Shown here piece by piece: positions 10,301 through 21,364 of a stretch of 64,000 bases of DNA. Within the stretch, counting starts at the first letter, position 1. Each line of letters starts with the position of its first letter. The notes under the pieces are model-generated. The model did no database searches. It had not been told where the DNA came from and saw only the letters and a program-made list of their open reading frames with translations. Origin of the DNA: Prorocentrum cordatum (Eukaryota > Sar > Dinophyceae > Prorocentrales > Prorocentraceae); NCBI GenBank assembly GCA_963575745.1, contig CAUYUJ010012669.1, positions 709,790 through 773,789 on the forward strand, read 5' to 3'. Both the position numbers and the translations under genes were made by a program.

Positions 10301-11035
10301 AAGAAAGCTACGCAAAGCATTGCAATGTAATGCAACACAGATCAACGCAACGCAAAGCAATGCAAAGCAACGCACAGCAATGCAAAGCAACGCAAAGCAA
10401 TGCAAGTCATCAACGCAATGCGATGCAAAGTGATGCAACAAAGCAATGCAACGCAGCGCAACTCAATACAGCGCAGCGCAAAACAATGCAAAGCAACGCA
10501 AAGCAGTGCAAAACAATACAAAGCAACGCAAAGCAACGCAACGCAAAGCAATGCACAACAAAGCAACGCGTATCAATTACGGGCGACACGAAGCAACGCA
10601 TTGCAATGCGAAGCAATGCAATGCGATTCAAAGCAAAGCAATGCAATTCAAAGCGATGCATAAAAATGCAACGCAGTGCTACGCAATGCAATAGACAGCA
10701 GTGCAAAGCAAAGTAAACCAGTGCGAAACAATGCGAAGTAATGCCATGCAAAGCAATGCAATGCAAAGCGATGCAAACACATGTAACGCAATGGTATGCA
10801 ATGCAAGGCACGCGCATGTAAATCAATGCATCGTAATGCATACAAAACAACGCATTGTAGCGCAGAGCCAAGCAATACAAAGCCTTTCGAAGCAAAGTAG
10901 CCCAATGCAAGCCAATGGGAAACACCGCAGTGCGATGCCAACATGTGCCAAGCAATGCGCAGCAATTGAAATCAACATCAAGCTACACAAAGCAGTGCCA
11001 AGCAACGCAGAGCACTGCCGAGAAACGCAGAGTGC
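10301..11035. repeat. GCAAN pentanucleotide array 2
   Basis: About 735 bases of the same period-5 family as array 1 (GCAAA, GCAAC, GCAAT, GCGAT), becoming more diverged towards 11035. Long apparent ORFs such as 10410-10955 on the minus strand (ALHCFALRC repeats) are artefacts of the array. Confidence 0.9.
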
Positions 11036-11055
11036 GAGCCCCGCACCGTCAACAT

Positions 11056-11390
11056 CGTGACCAAAATGGTGTTCTGACGGACGGCGGCGCACGGGTGGCG
11101 ACGGGCGTCCACGAGCCAGCCCGACCGGCGCCAAGCCCCAGCTGCGAGTTTCGCACAACCAATTCAGGAGGAAAAGAAACACACATATACAAGTAGTTAA
11201 TCGTCGATTCCCCAGAGCATATGGAAAAATATGGGAAGTGTGGGGGGACACAAAAACCAGAAAATATATGAAAATATGAGGAACCATGTTATTTGTGTAT
11301 TCATTTCTGTGTCCCAGAGCCCCTTTTTTATCAGTGTCGTGACCGAAATGGCGCTGCGACGGGCGGTGGCGACGGGCGGCTACGCGCAGA
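11056..11390. repeat. Repeat D copy 1 (about 170 bp, imperfect terminal inverted repeats) inside a duplicated flank
   Basis: The core at about 11147-11320 is AT-richer than its surroundings (AAATATGGGAAGTGTGGGG, TTATTTGTGTATTCATTTC) and matches 38958-39145. Its ends are loosely inverted (GAAACACACA versus TGTGTCCC). The flanks themselves repeat: GTGACCAAAATGG..GGTGGCGACGGGCG at 11059-11112 and GTGACCGAAATGG..GGTGGCGACGGGCG at 11338-11380. This suggests insertion with, or into, a duplicated target. Confidence 0.6.
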
Positions 11391-11402
11391 TGGGGGGTGG
11401 GG

Positions 11403-11525
11403 GGAGGGGGGAGGGCTTCTTAGAAGCACCCCTGCTTCTTAGAAGGTGCGGGCCTTGTCTGAAGACGTAAGGCCAGCGCCTTCTAAGAGGCAGTTTCCTG
11501 CTAAGATGCCCCCCCCCTCCCTCCA
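11403..11525. repeat. Foldback sequence (imperfect inverted repeat of about 50 bp)
   Basis: The left arm, GGGCTTCTTAGAAG..CTTCTTAGAAGGTGCGGGCC, is mirrored by GGCCAGCGCCTTCTAAGAG..CTGCTAAGATGCCC with a loop of about 12 bases (TCTGAAGAC). A long hairpin or foldback transposon remnant fits. I saw no clear target duplication. Confidence 0.6.
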
Positions 11526-12623
11526 CCCCCTTGGTGCGCGCCGCCAATGCGGGCGGCTGCGAGGCGGCGAAACCGGCAATCAGGCCCAGTTCCTTGTCAG
11601 ACAAGTAAGAACCTTTGGGTGCAAGCCATGCTTGGAAAAAAGAAGATGGGGGAAGCTGGACGATCGTGTTCACACTTTTGCATTTACCTCGCGCTCAACT
11701 GCGCGTCGAATTTCTGTAGGTCGCCCCAGTTCGGCAGCATTGAAGATTCTGTTGGCGCTCGGAGAATTGCACGTCACGTTGTGAGCATTCGTATCGTTAC
11801 GTTCGACTTGCTTGCGTCGAAAAGAGTTCCCGCTCGTGCGAGCGCGCTGTCCCGCAGTTATGCAGAGAGGCTGAAGTCTTTATCACTGCTCGCATTCGCC
11901 TTTACTTCCCCGCCTCTTCCTCCAATGATACGCCACGAACACAGACCCATTGTACGTTCTTAACTTCCCGCTCTGATGCCCATCGCCTTTTTATGCACAT
12001 TGAATGTCGTGTGCGACGTTGCACTCTTGAGCGGCCTGGCTGTCGATACGCTGGTCTGCCTGGCCGAAGTCACCAGCGGTAGGCAGTTCGTTCATGCACC
12101 AGTGCATACAAGCATTTTGCAATACTTATGTTTGTCACCTTTTCCCCCAGGTGCCACAACTATGCTTCGCACCATGTCCCCTGACTCCCCCCTTATTCCC
12201 TCCTCCCATCCCTCAGACACCGCCTGCGATGATTGCTCGCCAGGGCGGAAAAAGTTGCCCGAGGGCAGCACAGAAGGCCGCCAACGACCCCACACAGGGC
12301 CTCGCCTCCAAGGCACCTGCATCGAGTCGAACGTAAGGGGGGGCATACCGAAAGGGGGGTGGTACGGAATCTGCTATACGCAGCCGGCGCATCCGGCGCC
12401 TGAAGGCGCCAGGAAGCCCAGCGACGTGAGCTGATTGACTACCCACCCCCCGTTGCTATCCTCCCCCACTCCTCCGACCCGACCACAGAACCGTCCGGGA
12501 GGCCGAAGCCTCGAGAGCCCAGGAGCGCGCACGTAAGCGCGATCGCTCTTGGGTGCGCCTGTCTCGCGCCGTCCTCTGTGGGGCTCAAAGCGGGCCTTGA
12601 CATCGGGTATAGCTATGACCTCG

Positions 12624-12627
<4 letters not shown>
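11526..12627. other. Unassigned region
   Basis: No convincing gene. The frame 11976-12434 (152 codons) begins with a short hydrophobic stretch (MPIAFLCTLNVVCDVALLSG) and could be an exon, but nothing in it is recognisable. A small GC hairpin (GGCGCC..GGCGCC) lies near 12398-12412. Confidence 0.4.

Positions 12628-12655
<28 letters not shown>
12628..12655. repeat. (GT)n microsatellite
   Basis: About 14 uninterrupted GT units. Confidence 0.95.
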
Positions 12656-12658
<3 letters not shown>

Positions 12659-14694
12659 GTCCGCTCACTTCCCTATTATATCCCTTCTTCCGCAACTGTA
12701 TTGGCTCAGGTATTGACTAAACGATAACAGTGCACTGCTAGCTGTGCAGTGCCCTGGAAAAGGAGTCCTACTCCTCGCCTCTACCTACGGACCCCGTATA
12801 GGAACGGCCCCTCGGCCGTCTCCCTATACACACACGGGTAAGGGGACCCGGTTAGTGGTAGGGCACCGGAGCCCCGAAATGGACCAGAGTCGCTAAACCA
12901 GGTCTGCCGTAGCTGCTGTTTTCCGGGTGGCGGCAGCTCCGGTGAGTGGACCGGGGCGGCGGGGGCCTCCCCCCGCATAAATCGCTAAACCAGGTCCCAC
13001 TAGGCCCGGTTCTGCCAACGCCCGACTTGGGGCTGCCCTGGGTAGCGGTTCGGCAACAGAGGAGGCGCCTCGCGCTCCAAGGCTGCCTCCAAGGTGCCCC
13101 AAGACCCCCCCCCCGCCAATGACGGCTCGAGGGCGCCGTTTTCCCCTCTCGAGGCGCCTCGGGGGCTCCTTGGGGGATTGCGTGGGGCCTCCCGAGGGCA
13201 TGTTGGGCGGCCGCCTGGGCCTCTGCAAGGCCGTCTTGGGCGCGATGGTCCTGCCGAGCTCTCTCTCTCTCTCTGTCTCTCTCTCTCTCTCTCTCTCGAA
13301 GCGGCCTGCCGGAGCCATCTTTGGGCTGCGTGGTCAGATCTTGAGGCCGTCTTTGAGAGGTTGCAGTCCCGTCGCCGTTGCCGTGGCCGTCTTGCATGGG
13401 CCGTCTCGTAATTATTCCAGCACGCCCCAGCGCGCCGAGGGCAGGCCGGTAGATGCCTATGTGAGCTGGATGCGCAAATTCTGGACGCGGGGCGGTCTTG
13501 GGGCCTCTTGGGGGCATGTTGGAAGCTATCGTGGGCCATCTTGTGTAATCTTGGAGGCCACACTTGGCTAGCTAGGGCCCTGTTGGGGCCAGACTGAGGC
13601 GTCTTGGACGCTCTCACCGCTGGCGAGCGGGCCCATCCAGACCCAGGTCTGGAGAACTGACTCCTTCGGGCTAGTGGGATTATGATTCCAATCACCCGCG
13701 CTTGTTGATTTATATCCAATGGAGCCGCCGCCCGAGCCAGCCATCGCGCTCGGGCTGGCGCCTTGGAGAGGGAGGAACTTGGGATGGCGGGGGCGCGCGG
13801 GAGGAGTAGGTGACACCTCCCCGAGCTTGTGCTGTTGTCGCGAAGCGAGGCGGCACGATGGCATGCCAGAGGGCGCCCTGAAGAGGCCTGGGAGCGGTGG
13901 CCAGGAAGAGGCGGCCATGAAGAGCCCGAGGAGGAGGAGGAGGAGGAGGAGGAGGAGGAGGAGGAGGCGGCGCCACCTGAGGACGAAAGCGCAGAAGGGG
14001 CGGAGGCTGCAACCAGGAGGCGTCCCGAGAAGAAGGGCGAGTTGCATGCCCGGTGGAGACGGCCACGAGGAGGAGGGGGCGGCGGCGGAGGCAGAGCAGG
14101 TGGGGTCAAGACCTCTGCCGCGAAGGCCTCCACGAGCGAGCTCTGAGGACGCCGCTGGGGGGGCGGCCAGCGAGCGGACCGTCTAACGCTCAGGCCAGGC
14201 TACACCCTGCGAAATGCTTAAGAAATCATGGGTTAAGAAACTCAGAGTCTCAGAATTTGAATAAAAACCCAGAACTTCTATCAAAATCTTAGGATTTACA
14301 TTGAAACATCAAGAATAATCGAGACTCTCGCCAAAAACTTAAGTTTTCTTAAACATCGCCTAGGGTGTACACCCCCTTCTGTGAGGGGGGAAGCCTCTTG
14401 ATCTGTGAGTGAATCGGCGCGGCCTCGCTGGTCCCGCCAAGGGGGAGTTCCCTGGCAGGCCCAATCGTCTACTCGTTTGCCCGCTGGCACTCCTGGGATG
14501 CTACGCCTCGGGCCCCACGCTTGGCAATGGAGTTTGGTCTTGGGAAGGCCTGGCGGCCAGCGCCGCCGACCCTGAAGGGGGACGGCGACGACGGCGGCGG
14601 CGACAGCGGCGACGACGACGACACTGATGCTCTGGAGCCTTTCTTGGGGCTCTCTTGGGAGCCTCTTGGGCTCTGGTGGGGCTGGGGCCATGGC
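12656..14694. other. Unassigned GC-rich region with short simple repeats
   Basis: Contains a (CT)n run at 13260-13298, a (GAG)n run at about 13928-13967, and satellite-like CTTGGGGCCTCTTGGG words at 13140-13230 and 13495-13565. Long frames on either strand (for example minus 13000-14133) consist of Arg/Ser/Pro-rich low-complexity sequence and I do not support them as genes. An AT-richer stretch at 14210-14340 has no identified function. Confidence 0.5.
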
Positions 14695-15095
14695 TGGGGC
14701 CCCAGACCCCCTTAGCGTTGTGAAAAATCGCGACGGGAGGTTTTCCACTATATGTTCGGCCTCCGGGGGCCCTCGCCGGGCCTCGGGACCGTCAAGAAAC
14801 GACTCGGGATGAGAAACCGGTCCCGGGGAAGTGGTCCAGACCTCTGGGGGTCGACGCTGTGAACAAATCATGGCGTTCGGGGTCTGGGAATGGAGGGTGA
14901 TCCACATGAAGGGTGAAGTAAAGGACCCTAAAGGGGCCCGAAAAGGCCTCTTTGGGGCCCTTTTCTTCGCCCTCCCATGTAGGTCACCCCTTACTACCAC
15001 TTCTGGGGGTCGACGTTGTGAAAAACCTCTGGGGGTCGACGTTGTGTAAAAATGGGGGTCGACGTTGCGGAAAAATCACGACGTCGGGGGTCCGG
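14695..15095 (+). repeat. Repeat C copy 1, with an inserted segment and GGGGGTCGACGTTGTG repeats
   Basis: 14695-14850 matches 53457-53640: CCCCAGACCCCCTTAGCGTTG, TTCGGCCTCCGGGG, GCCGGGCCTCGGGA, GGTCCAGAC. The matching frames read SASGGP.RASG in both copies, so the block may derive from coding DNA. In this copy, 14846-15090 carries four copies of a GGGGGTCGACGTTGTG word before the shared ending ATCACGACGTCGGGGG. Confidence 0.65.
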
Positions 15096-15212
15096 GGCCG
15101 ATGCCTGGGGCACGACCAGGGCCGAGGCCGGGGGCGGGGGAGCCAGGGCCGGAGCCAGGGCGACGGGGCCGGGACCTGGGCCGCGGCCCCCTGGGCTGGG
15201 CAGCGTCTGGGT

Positions 15213-15375
15213 TTAAGTCGGGCCTGTCCCCCTTACAGGGGGATTTTGGACGAAAACCGAAAAATAACCCAAAAATATTCCAAACGTGCCCAAAAATGGT
15301 CAAAGAATAGGCGCCAGACTATTTCTTGACCATGTCTGAAGATGCCCCCTGTGGAGGGACAGGCCCGACCTTGAA
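15213..15375 (+). mobile_element. MITE family M, copy 1
   Basis: A 163-bp non-autonomous element. Terminal inverted repeats are TTAAGTCGGGCCTGTCC at the left and GGACAGGCCCGACC near the right end. It is flanked by an 8-bp direct duplication GTCTGGGT (15205-15212 and 15376-15383). The AT-rich middle contains the near-palindrome ATAG..CAGACTAT. No coding capacity. Confidence 0.9.
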
Positions 15376-16575
15376 GTCTGGGTCCGGGGTCGGGGCCGGA
15401 GCGGGGGCCGGGGCCGGGGCCGGAGCAGGGGCCGCGGCGCGGGGGGAAAACGTATTTGGGTGGCGACCCCCCCCCCGGGGCCACCCCAGGACCCTTTTGG
15501 GATCCTCCCCCCAGGCGCGGGGAAGGGATCAAAGGGAAGGGGCTTCGTTTCGATTCCACTCCGATGTTGTTCCGTTTTGCTATGGGCGGCGCTCATGAGG
15601 GAGGGGGCCAAGGCAAATGGAACAGAGGAGGACGGAGACGACGACTCCAACCGAAAAGCCCGACTCGAGCGGAAAAGCTCCCCACGCACGCCGACAGGGT
15701 CGGCGGATTTGACCTTGGGATGATCCCTGTTCTGTCTGGAGCGCATCCCGCGTCGGGCTCGTCGCGTCGGGGGCCGAACTACTGCTCCACAAGAAGCAGA
15801 GTAAATTCAAAGCAGCGGCCACACACACACACCAACCGCTCCGCAGCTCGGCTACTTCCTCCTCCGTGTAGCTCGGCTGTTTTCTCCTCCGCACCTCGGC
15901 CGCTTCCTCATCCGCAGCTCGGCCGCTCTCTCCTCCGCAGCTCGGCTGCTTTCTCCTTCAGGCCACAGTCCACTACGCGAGCTAGCCGATTGCAGGTCGG
16001 CACGGATGGCGTCTCTTGTTTGCCAGGCGAGTTGTTGTTTAGCGTTGTCGTGGTAGCCGCGATGTGTGGAGATCATGTCTCCGCGTTCTCCCCTCCTTTT
16101 CCTCCTCCTAAGGAAAAACACTCCAAACGCTGCAAGTGTGATGGCGGGTACCGCGTCACCACATCATCAGGGCGTATCGTTCCATCGAATTCTCCCGCTC
16201 AGGCCACGCTGGGCAACGCCACGCCGTGGGACAAGAATTTGGAGGAGTGGCGGAGTCATGAGCTTGAGGAGATGCCCAAGGTTGACGCCCACTGTGTCTT
16301 CATTCAACCCACCACTCTGATCATCTCCACTCGCTGCACACTAGCAACGTCCATTTCCAGATTCGGCATCACAAGTCATTGGACATGTTTCGAGACAGGT
16401 TATGTAGGTAGGCTGATTCAGGCTTGTGCCTACAGTGACGTAATTGCTCGTGCGCTACGTCTCCAGATGACAGGTATTTGCCTCACCGCATGAGCAATAC
16501 AAGGGCTTGTCATTTTGAGGGTACCACACAGCTCCAGCGTACTCACATGTGTTTGTACTCGCACCATCCTGGGCG
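15376..16575. other. Unassigned region with GC hexamers and a 24-bp tandem repeat
   Basis: 15380-15440 is a run of GGGGCC/GGAGCGGG words. 15841-15960 has about five copies of a 24-bp unit CAGCTCGGCTGCTTTCTCC. The frame 15456-16493 crosses all this; its last third (about 16060-16490) has more ordinary composition and might be an exon, but has no recognisable domain. Confidence 0.45.
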
Positions 16576-16675
16576 CTCTCTCCTTCTCTCTTTCTCTTTC
16601 TTTCTTTCGTTCTCTCTCTCTCTCTCTCTCTCTAAATATAGTTTTGTTTCCTCTCTCTCTCTCTTTCCCTCCAGG
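16576..16675. repeat. (CT)n microsatellite
   Basis: CT/CTTT repeats in two blocks, 16576-16633 and 16649-16670. A related CT block lies at 17358-17400. Confidence 0.9.
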
Positions 16676-17632
16676 TACACCGTATAGCACCAGCGTGATT
16701 CGATGTAATAGTTTAGCAATATTGTGTCACTCGGTGACCGCAACAGTTGGTGATGTTTGTTTCCTCGAGCACTTTGTCGGCGCTGCTTTACTCGATGTGT
16801 TTTGTTTTTCGCCGCATGGCGTTGTATTTCAGTTGTGCTTGGATTGGCTTCGAGTTGGGTGGGTATTAGACGCTCCTTATTTGCTTTGCGACCCCTCCCC
16901 CTGCTCCGCCTCCACCTGCCCGTCTCCCTCCTCTTCCTCCCCCTCCCGAACCTCCATCGCCACTCGTCCCCTCCCTCCCCCCGCCTCCACGCCATCCTCA
17001 CACCTTTCTGCTTCCCATCCTCCCCCGCCCTCCTCCCCTACCCCACTCCCACCCTTCCCTCGTTGCTCCTCCCCCTGCCACATCATCCTCCCCCCTGCCC
17101 CCAATTTACCCTTCCTCCCCCTCGTCCTGTCCACAGTTCCTCTCCCTCTTGTTCCTGCGCCCCCGTCGACCTCCCGTAACTACCTCCGCCTCTATTTCCA
17201 CCTCGTCCCCCCTCCTCCGCCTCCTCCACTTCCCAAGTTGCTTGCGCTTCCCTTTCCACCTCTGGCACGCCCCCACCCCGAGCAGCCGCCTGTCCCGCCG
17301 TCTCGCTGATCATTGCGTCTTCTCTCCGCCGCTCGTCCTCCTCCTCCCTGCTTGTTATTCTCTCTCTCTCTCTCTTTTTTCTCTCTCTCTCTCTCTCTAT
17401 TGTTCTCCCTTGCACTCCTCCAAAATTGTTTCTGGAGCCTTGGTCACGAGCCCTCTCTCTCCTCTGGCGCCCTCTCTCTCTCTCGTCGAGGGGAGACGCA
17501 GGAGGACGGGGAAGGCGAACTCCATGCTAGGGCGGCCGAGCAAAGGGAGGGGAGGAGGGCGGGAGAGCGAGGGGAGGGGGGGTGGGCGTGGTCTCTCTCT
17601 CTTTCTCTCCCTCTTTCTCTCACTCTCTCGCT
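16676..17632. other. Unassigned pyrimidine-rich region
   Basis: 16890-17330 is a strongly C/T-biased stretch (CCTCCCC words) that yields Pro/Ser-rich frames. A (CT)n run at 17358-17400 follows. No gene identified. Confidence 0.5.
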
Positions 17633-17781
17633 TTAAGTCGGGCCTGTCCCCCTACAGGAGGAACATTCAAAAATAGGAACAAAAACAGTCTGGGGACTAT
17701 GTTTTGACTATTTTGGGTATCTTCTGAGGATGTTTTATTTTTCATCCAAAATCCCCCTGTAGGGGGACAGGCCCGACTCAA
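17633..17781 (-). mobile_element. MITE family M, copy 2
   Basis: 149 bp. TTAAGTCGGGCCTGTCC at the left end is mirrored by GGACAGGCCCGACTCAA at the right. The 8-bp target duplication CTCTCGCT lies at 17625-17632 and 17782-17789. The interior carries ACAGTCTGGGGACTAT, opposite in orientation to copy 1. Confidence 0.9.
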
Positions 17782-17909
17782 CTCTCGCTCTCGCTCGCGC
17801 GCGCGTCGCCACGTCGCGCCGTCCCGGCCCCGCGGAGCGAAACCACCGGGCCGCCGCCGGAGGCGGACCGCGGAGGAGAAGCGCCAGTGCCCCCAATGCA
17901 GGATCCGCC

Positions 17910-18338
17910 CCTTCCTCCTCCGCCTCCTCCTCCACCTCCGCCTCCGCCTCCTCCTCCCCCTCCTCATCCTCCTCCGCCTCCTCCTCCACCTCCGCCTCCG
18001 CCTCCTCCTCCCTCCTCCTCCTCCTCCTCCTCCTCCTCCTCCTCCGCCTCCGCCTCCTCCTCCTCCGCTTCCTCCCCCTCCTCCTCCTCCTCCTCCTCCT
18101 CCTCCCCCTCCTCCGCCTCCTCCTCCACCTCCACCTCCGCCTCCTCCTCCTCCCCCTCCTCCTCCTCCGCCGCCTCCTCCTCCTCCTCCGCCTCCTCATC
18201 CCCCTCTTCCTCCTCCTCCGCCAATCAGCGGGACGCATCGAACCCGATCGCCCACCCCGCCCGAGGAGGCGCAGGAGGAGCAGGCGGAGGAGGCGGAGGA
18301 GGAGGAGGCGCAGGAGGAGGAGGCGGAGGAGGCGGATG
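17910..18338. repeat. (CCT)n then (GGA)n microsatellite
   Basis: About 310 bases of CTC/CCG triplets to 18220, then CAGCGGGAC spacer sequence and a (GGAGGC)n stretch at 18265-18335. The two halves are complementary in sequence and could form a hairpin. Poly-Pro, poly-Ser and poly-Glu frames here are artefacts. Confidence 0.95.
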
Positions 18339-18712
18339 ATGACGATCAGCGGGCCCGATGGACGAGTCATCGCCGATGGGGGGCCCGCTGGCCCACCCCG
18401 CCCAGAAAGGTGCGAGTTCTCTATCGAGCGACTATCGCCGATCTATCGCCGATCTCCGATTCGAGCTCGAGGCATCCCCCCCCCAAGCTGGTCCCCCTAT
18501 CGCTTCCCCTCGGTCTCTCCGCGTTCAGGCGTTCATGTGTCCCTGTCCTGACATGGGTTCAGCGCGGCGTACAGGGTGACGGCCCCACATTCGCAGGCGT
18601 TGCTGGTGTTGCGATGTCTGCCAGCAGGAAGGCTTGCGTAGAATGTCGAGATCGGTCGACGGCCTTCGATCCGCATAATTAACAGATTCGAGTGCGGCTC
18701 GCTTAAGGATAC

Positions 18713-18863
18713 GTCGGGCCTGTCCCTCTACAGGAGGAATATTCCAAAATAGTAAAACATAGTCGGGAGATTTTTGTTATGCATTATTAAGCATTTTGGA
18801 GCATGTTTTGACTATTTTATTTTTCGTCCACAATCACCCTGTAGGGGGACGGGCCCGACCCAA
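18713..18863 (-). mobile_element. MITE family M, copy 3
   Basis: About 151 bp. Ends GTCGGGCCTGTCC and GGACGGGCCCGACCCAA. Flanked by an exact 12-bp direct repeat GCTTAAGGATAC (18701-18712 and 18864-18875), longer than the 8-9 bp seen at other copies. Part of the extra match may be chance. Confidence 0.85.
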
Positions 18864-18875
18864 GCTTAAGGATAC

Positions 18876-19551
18876 CTTGCCTCTGAGCCATGTCGTGATC
18901 CCGGGTGTCGCCAGAATGCACGTCGATCCAGTCTGTTGTCATCCCTTCCCATCTCTCCTTGATCCGTTCGTTGCCCTCCCATGCTCTTCGTTTCTTGCTG
19001 CTAAAAGCTGCTCGTTAACAGGCGTAGGAGTACGAAAAAGTAGTTTTTCAGGTGAAGCAGGCTCGGGAGAGTGCCTTCGGCGCTGCTGTCTTTCACCTCG
19101 TCACATCAACGACACCAGGAACCAGTGATGTCGCGTGAGCGTTGAGTGGTACGGCAGTAGGGGTTGGGCGGGATGCGGAACGGGGGCAACCATCGCTCTG
19201 CTCGCCATGCTTATGTCCCTCGCCCCCCCCACGGCGGAGTGAAGCTTCCAGGGCGAGCAGCGAAAGCCTGGACATCTCACAGAAAAACAGAGGCCCTACG
19301 ATAATTATCACGATTGCGATGTGGTAGCAGTGCTATCGAAAATAAGCACGGTGGATCATATTGCTTGCATGGTCCACATATTTCACACAGAACGGTCGTA
19401 CATCCAGAAAAGAAGTAGCAGCGGTAACGTGAGAACGCCTGTGATTAATTGTACGTATTAGCGTCAGAGTTAGCATGGCCGATGTCAGTCGTAGCATTGC
19501 TATTACAACTTAGAAGTGTCTTGGTGTTTACACTTGTACTGGTGCAGTAAG
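18876..19551. other. Unassigned region
   Basis: No repeat or protein motif recognised over about 675 bases of ordinary composition. Confidence 0.5.
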
Positions 19552-19563
19552 AGGAGGAGGAGG

Positions 19564-19611
<48 letters not shown>

Positions 19612-19682
19612 AGGAAGAGCAGGAGGAGGAGGAGGAGCAGGACGAGGAGGAGCAGGAGGAGGAGGAGGAGGAGGAGCGCTGG
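19552..19682. repeat. (GGA/GCA)n trinucleotide microsatellite
   Basis: GAGGAG and GAGCAG triplets for about 130 bases. Confidence 0.95.
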
Positions 19683-19711
19683 CAGCAGCAATATAATGAT
19701 TCGAAATCAAG

Positions 19712-20368
19712 TTAACCGAATTGAACGAAACAGCGCGCCCCGCCCATTCCCACCCTCCCTCTCATAGTATCGGAATCAAGTGCGGCACAACTTGATATCT
19801 GTATCGGAACACGTCCCCACCTGGCGAAGTGCAGGCGCTCATGCGCGGTCCAGTGCCCGATGACTCGGCGAAGGGAATCGTGGTTCGGGCCGCGCAGGGG
19901 CGGGAGTTGCAACACTTCCGATGAGCGCTGCGAAGACGAAGCACGCGCCGCGCCAAGACAGACCTGCCATCTTCGCACGCATGGCGCGGCGCCAGAGCGA
20001 GGACAGCATGTCGCCTTCTCGGCGGCCCCGCTACCGAAGCACGCGCGGCGCCCGCGCGGGAACGCCACCTCCAGGCGACATGTGCACGGAGCTTGGGTGT
20101 GGGCAGCGAATCGCCCGCACGCACGGGGCCACAGAACCTGGCGAGTGGAAAAGATGCGCCGCGCAGAGGCGGAAGCGCCACGCTCCTCCGAGATCTGCGC
20201 GGCGTCGAGGCAGGAGCGACGGCCTCGCCCTCGCGCGCCGGCGAACTGCCGTACAGACTGTTGCGCGGGAGGTGCGCCCCGTCCCACCCTCGCCGCGCAT
20301 CTTGCGACGTGGGCGACAAGACGTCCATGTCCAGAGCAATACCCTGGATTCTGTGGCTCGCGCCGCAC
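19712..20368 (-). other. Open frame of unknown nature (about 218 codons)
   Basis: The minus-strand frame contains several Cys and Trp residues (WPRACGRFAAHTQAPCTCRLE, ATCCPRSGAAPCVRRW) and is not simple low complexity. An overlapping plus-strand frame (19860-20729) is also open, as expected in GC-rich DNA. I recognise no domain. It could be a retroelement C-terminal fragment or a chance frame. Confidence 0.25.
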
Positions 20369-20479
20369 CGACGACCCATTTGGGATCCCTGGCTCCCAGA
20401 TCGTGAGTCATCCAATGGCTTCGGAGCGGTCTGGGGCTCGTCGGTGGCCCTTCGGTCGCCTCCTGTCCGCCCCCCCCTC

Positions 20480-20935
20480 TCTTCGGGGCAGTATTGAACT
20501 CTTCTGGGCCTCCTTGGGAGCCTCTTGGGCCCCTTCTCGGCCGTCTTGGGCGCCACTGTGGCCGTCCCGGTCCATCTCGGGCGCCCCTTGGGCCAGCGTG
20601 AGGTCCTCTGGGGCCGTCCAGGGCGCCTCTTGGGGGCCGGCCTGGGGCTGTATGGAGCTGTCTTGGAGCTCTCGAGGAGGCCGCCTGGGGCGATCTTGGA
20701 GGCCTCTGGGGCCGTCTTGGACGCCGTGAAGACGAAGAAGGCGAAGATTGGGTAAATACGCGTTTTCCGTCGGGAGTGGGGCGATGTTTGCGTGTTGGGG
20801 CCCTCTCGAGACTCCTCTTCGAGCCCTCTGGCGGCATCTTCGAGGCTTCTGTGTCTGCCTTGAGGCCATCTTGAAGCGTCTTGGTGCTGTCGGAGGCTTC
20901 GTAGAGGTCATTTTGAAGCGTCGGGGCACCTCTTA
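20480..20935. repeat. CTCTTGGGGCC degenerate satellite
   Basis: Many variants of CTCTTGGGGCCGTCTTGG with a loose 9-12-bp spacing. The same family is at 13140-13230, 14630-14700, 22230-22600, 47620-48070, 48785-48860, 57540-57830 and across 60735-63900. Confidence 0.75.
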
Positions 20936-21125
20936 GACTGATGCCAAAGCCAATTTTGAAACCGTCTGGGAGCATTTCTAGGATGGAGCCCCCCAGACCG
21001 TTTGCCCGGACCCCCAAGTCGGCCGGATTGGGCTCGGCATTAGTCTTCACGCGCCGAGTAGACCCTAAATGGTTTGCGAATTCCCCACCCGACCCCAGAA
21101 AGAGAATTCCTGTCTGCCCACCCTG

Positions 21126-21283
21126 CATACCGCGGTCGCCAGACCTCACAGGATCCTGGGAATCCCTGAGAGTCCAACCTCGCGTCTTGCACGAGTGACG
21201 ACACCATATTGCGGTCGCCAGAGCCCACAGGATCCCAGGAGTGCCCGACGGTCCCACCTCGAGTCCTCGGCGACTGACCCAAT
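21126..21283. repeat. 79-bp tandem duplication
   Basis: Two diverged copies starting CATACCGCGGTCGCCAGA (21126) and CATATTGCGGTCGCCAGA (21205), both including CACAGGATCC and CACCTCG/AACCTCG words. Confidence 0.75.
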
Positions 21284-21364
21284 CCTGCATACTAAACAAC
21301 CCCGAGAGGGAGGCGTCACGCGGTCCAGGCGTCACGGCGCATGAGCACAGAGGCGTTGATAATC

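Noticed and set aside
12398-12412. GC hairpin as a transcription terminator
   Set aside because: A short GGCGCC inverted pair is common in such GC-rich DNA, with no adjacent gene and no T-run.
13000-14133. 377-codon minus-strand frame
   Set aside because: Rich in poly-Pro/poly-Ser from a GAG array and CT run, with no recognisable motif.
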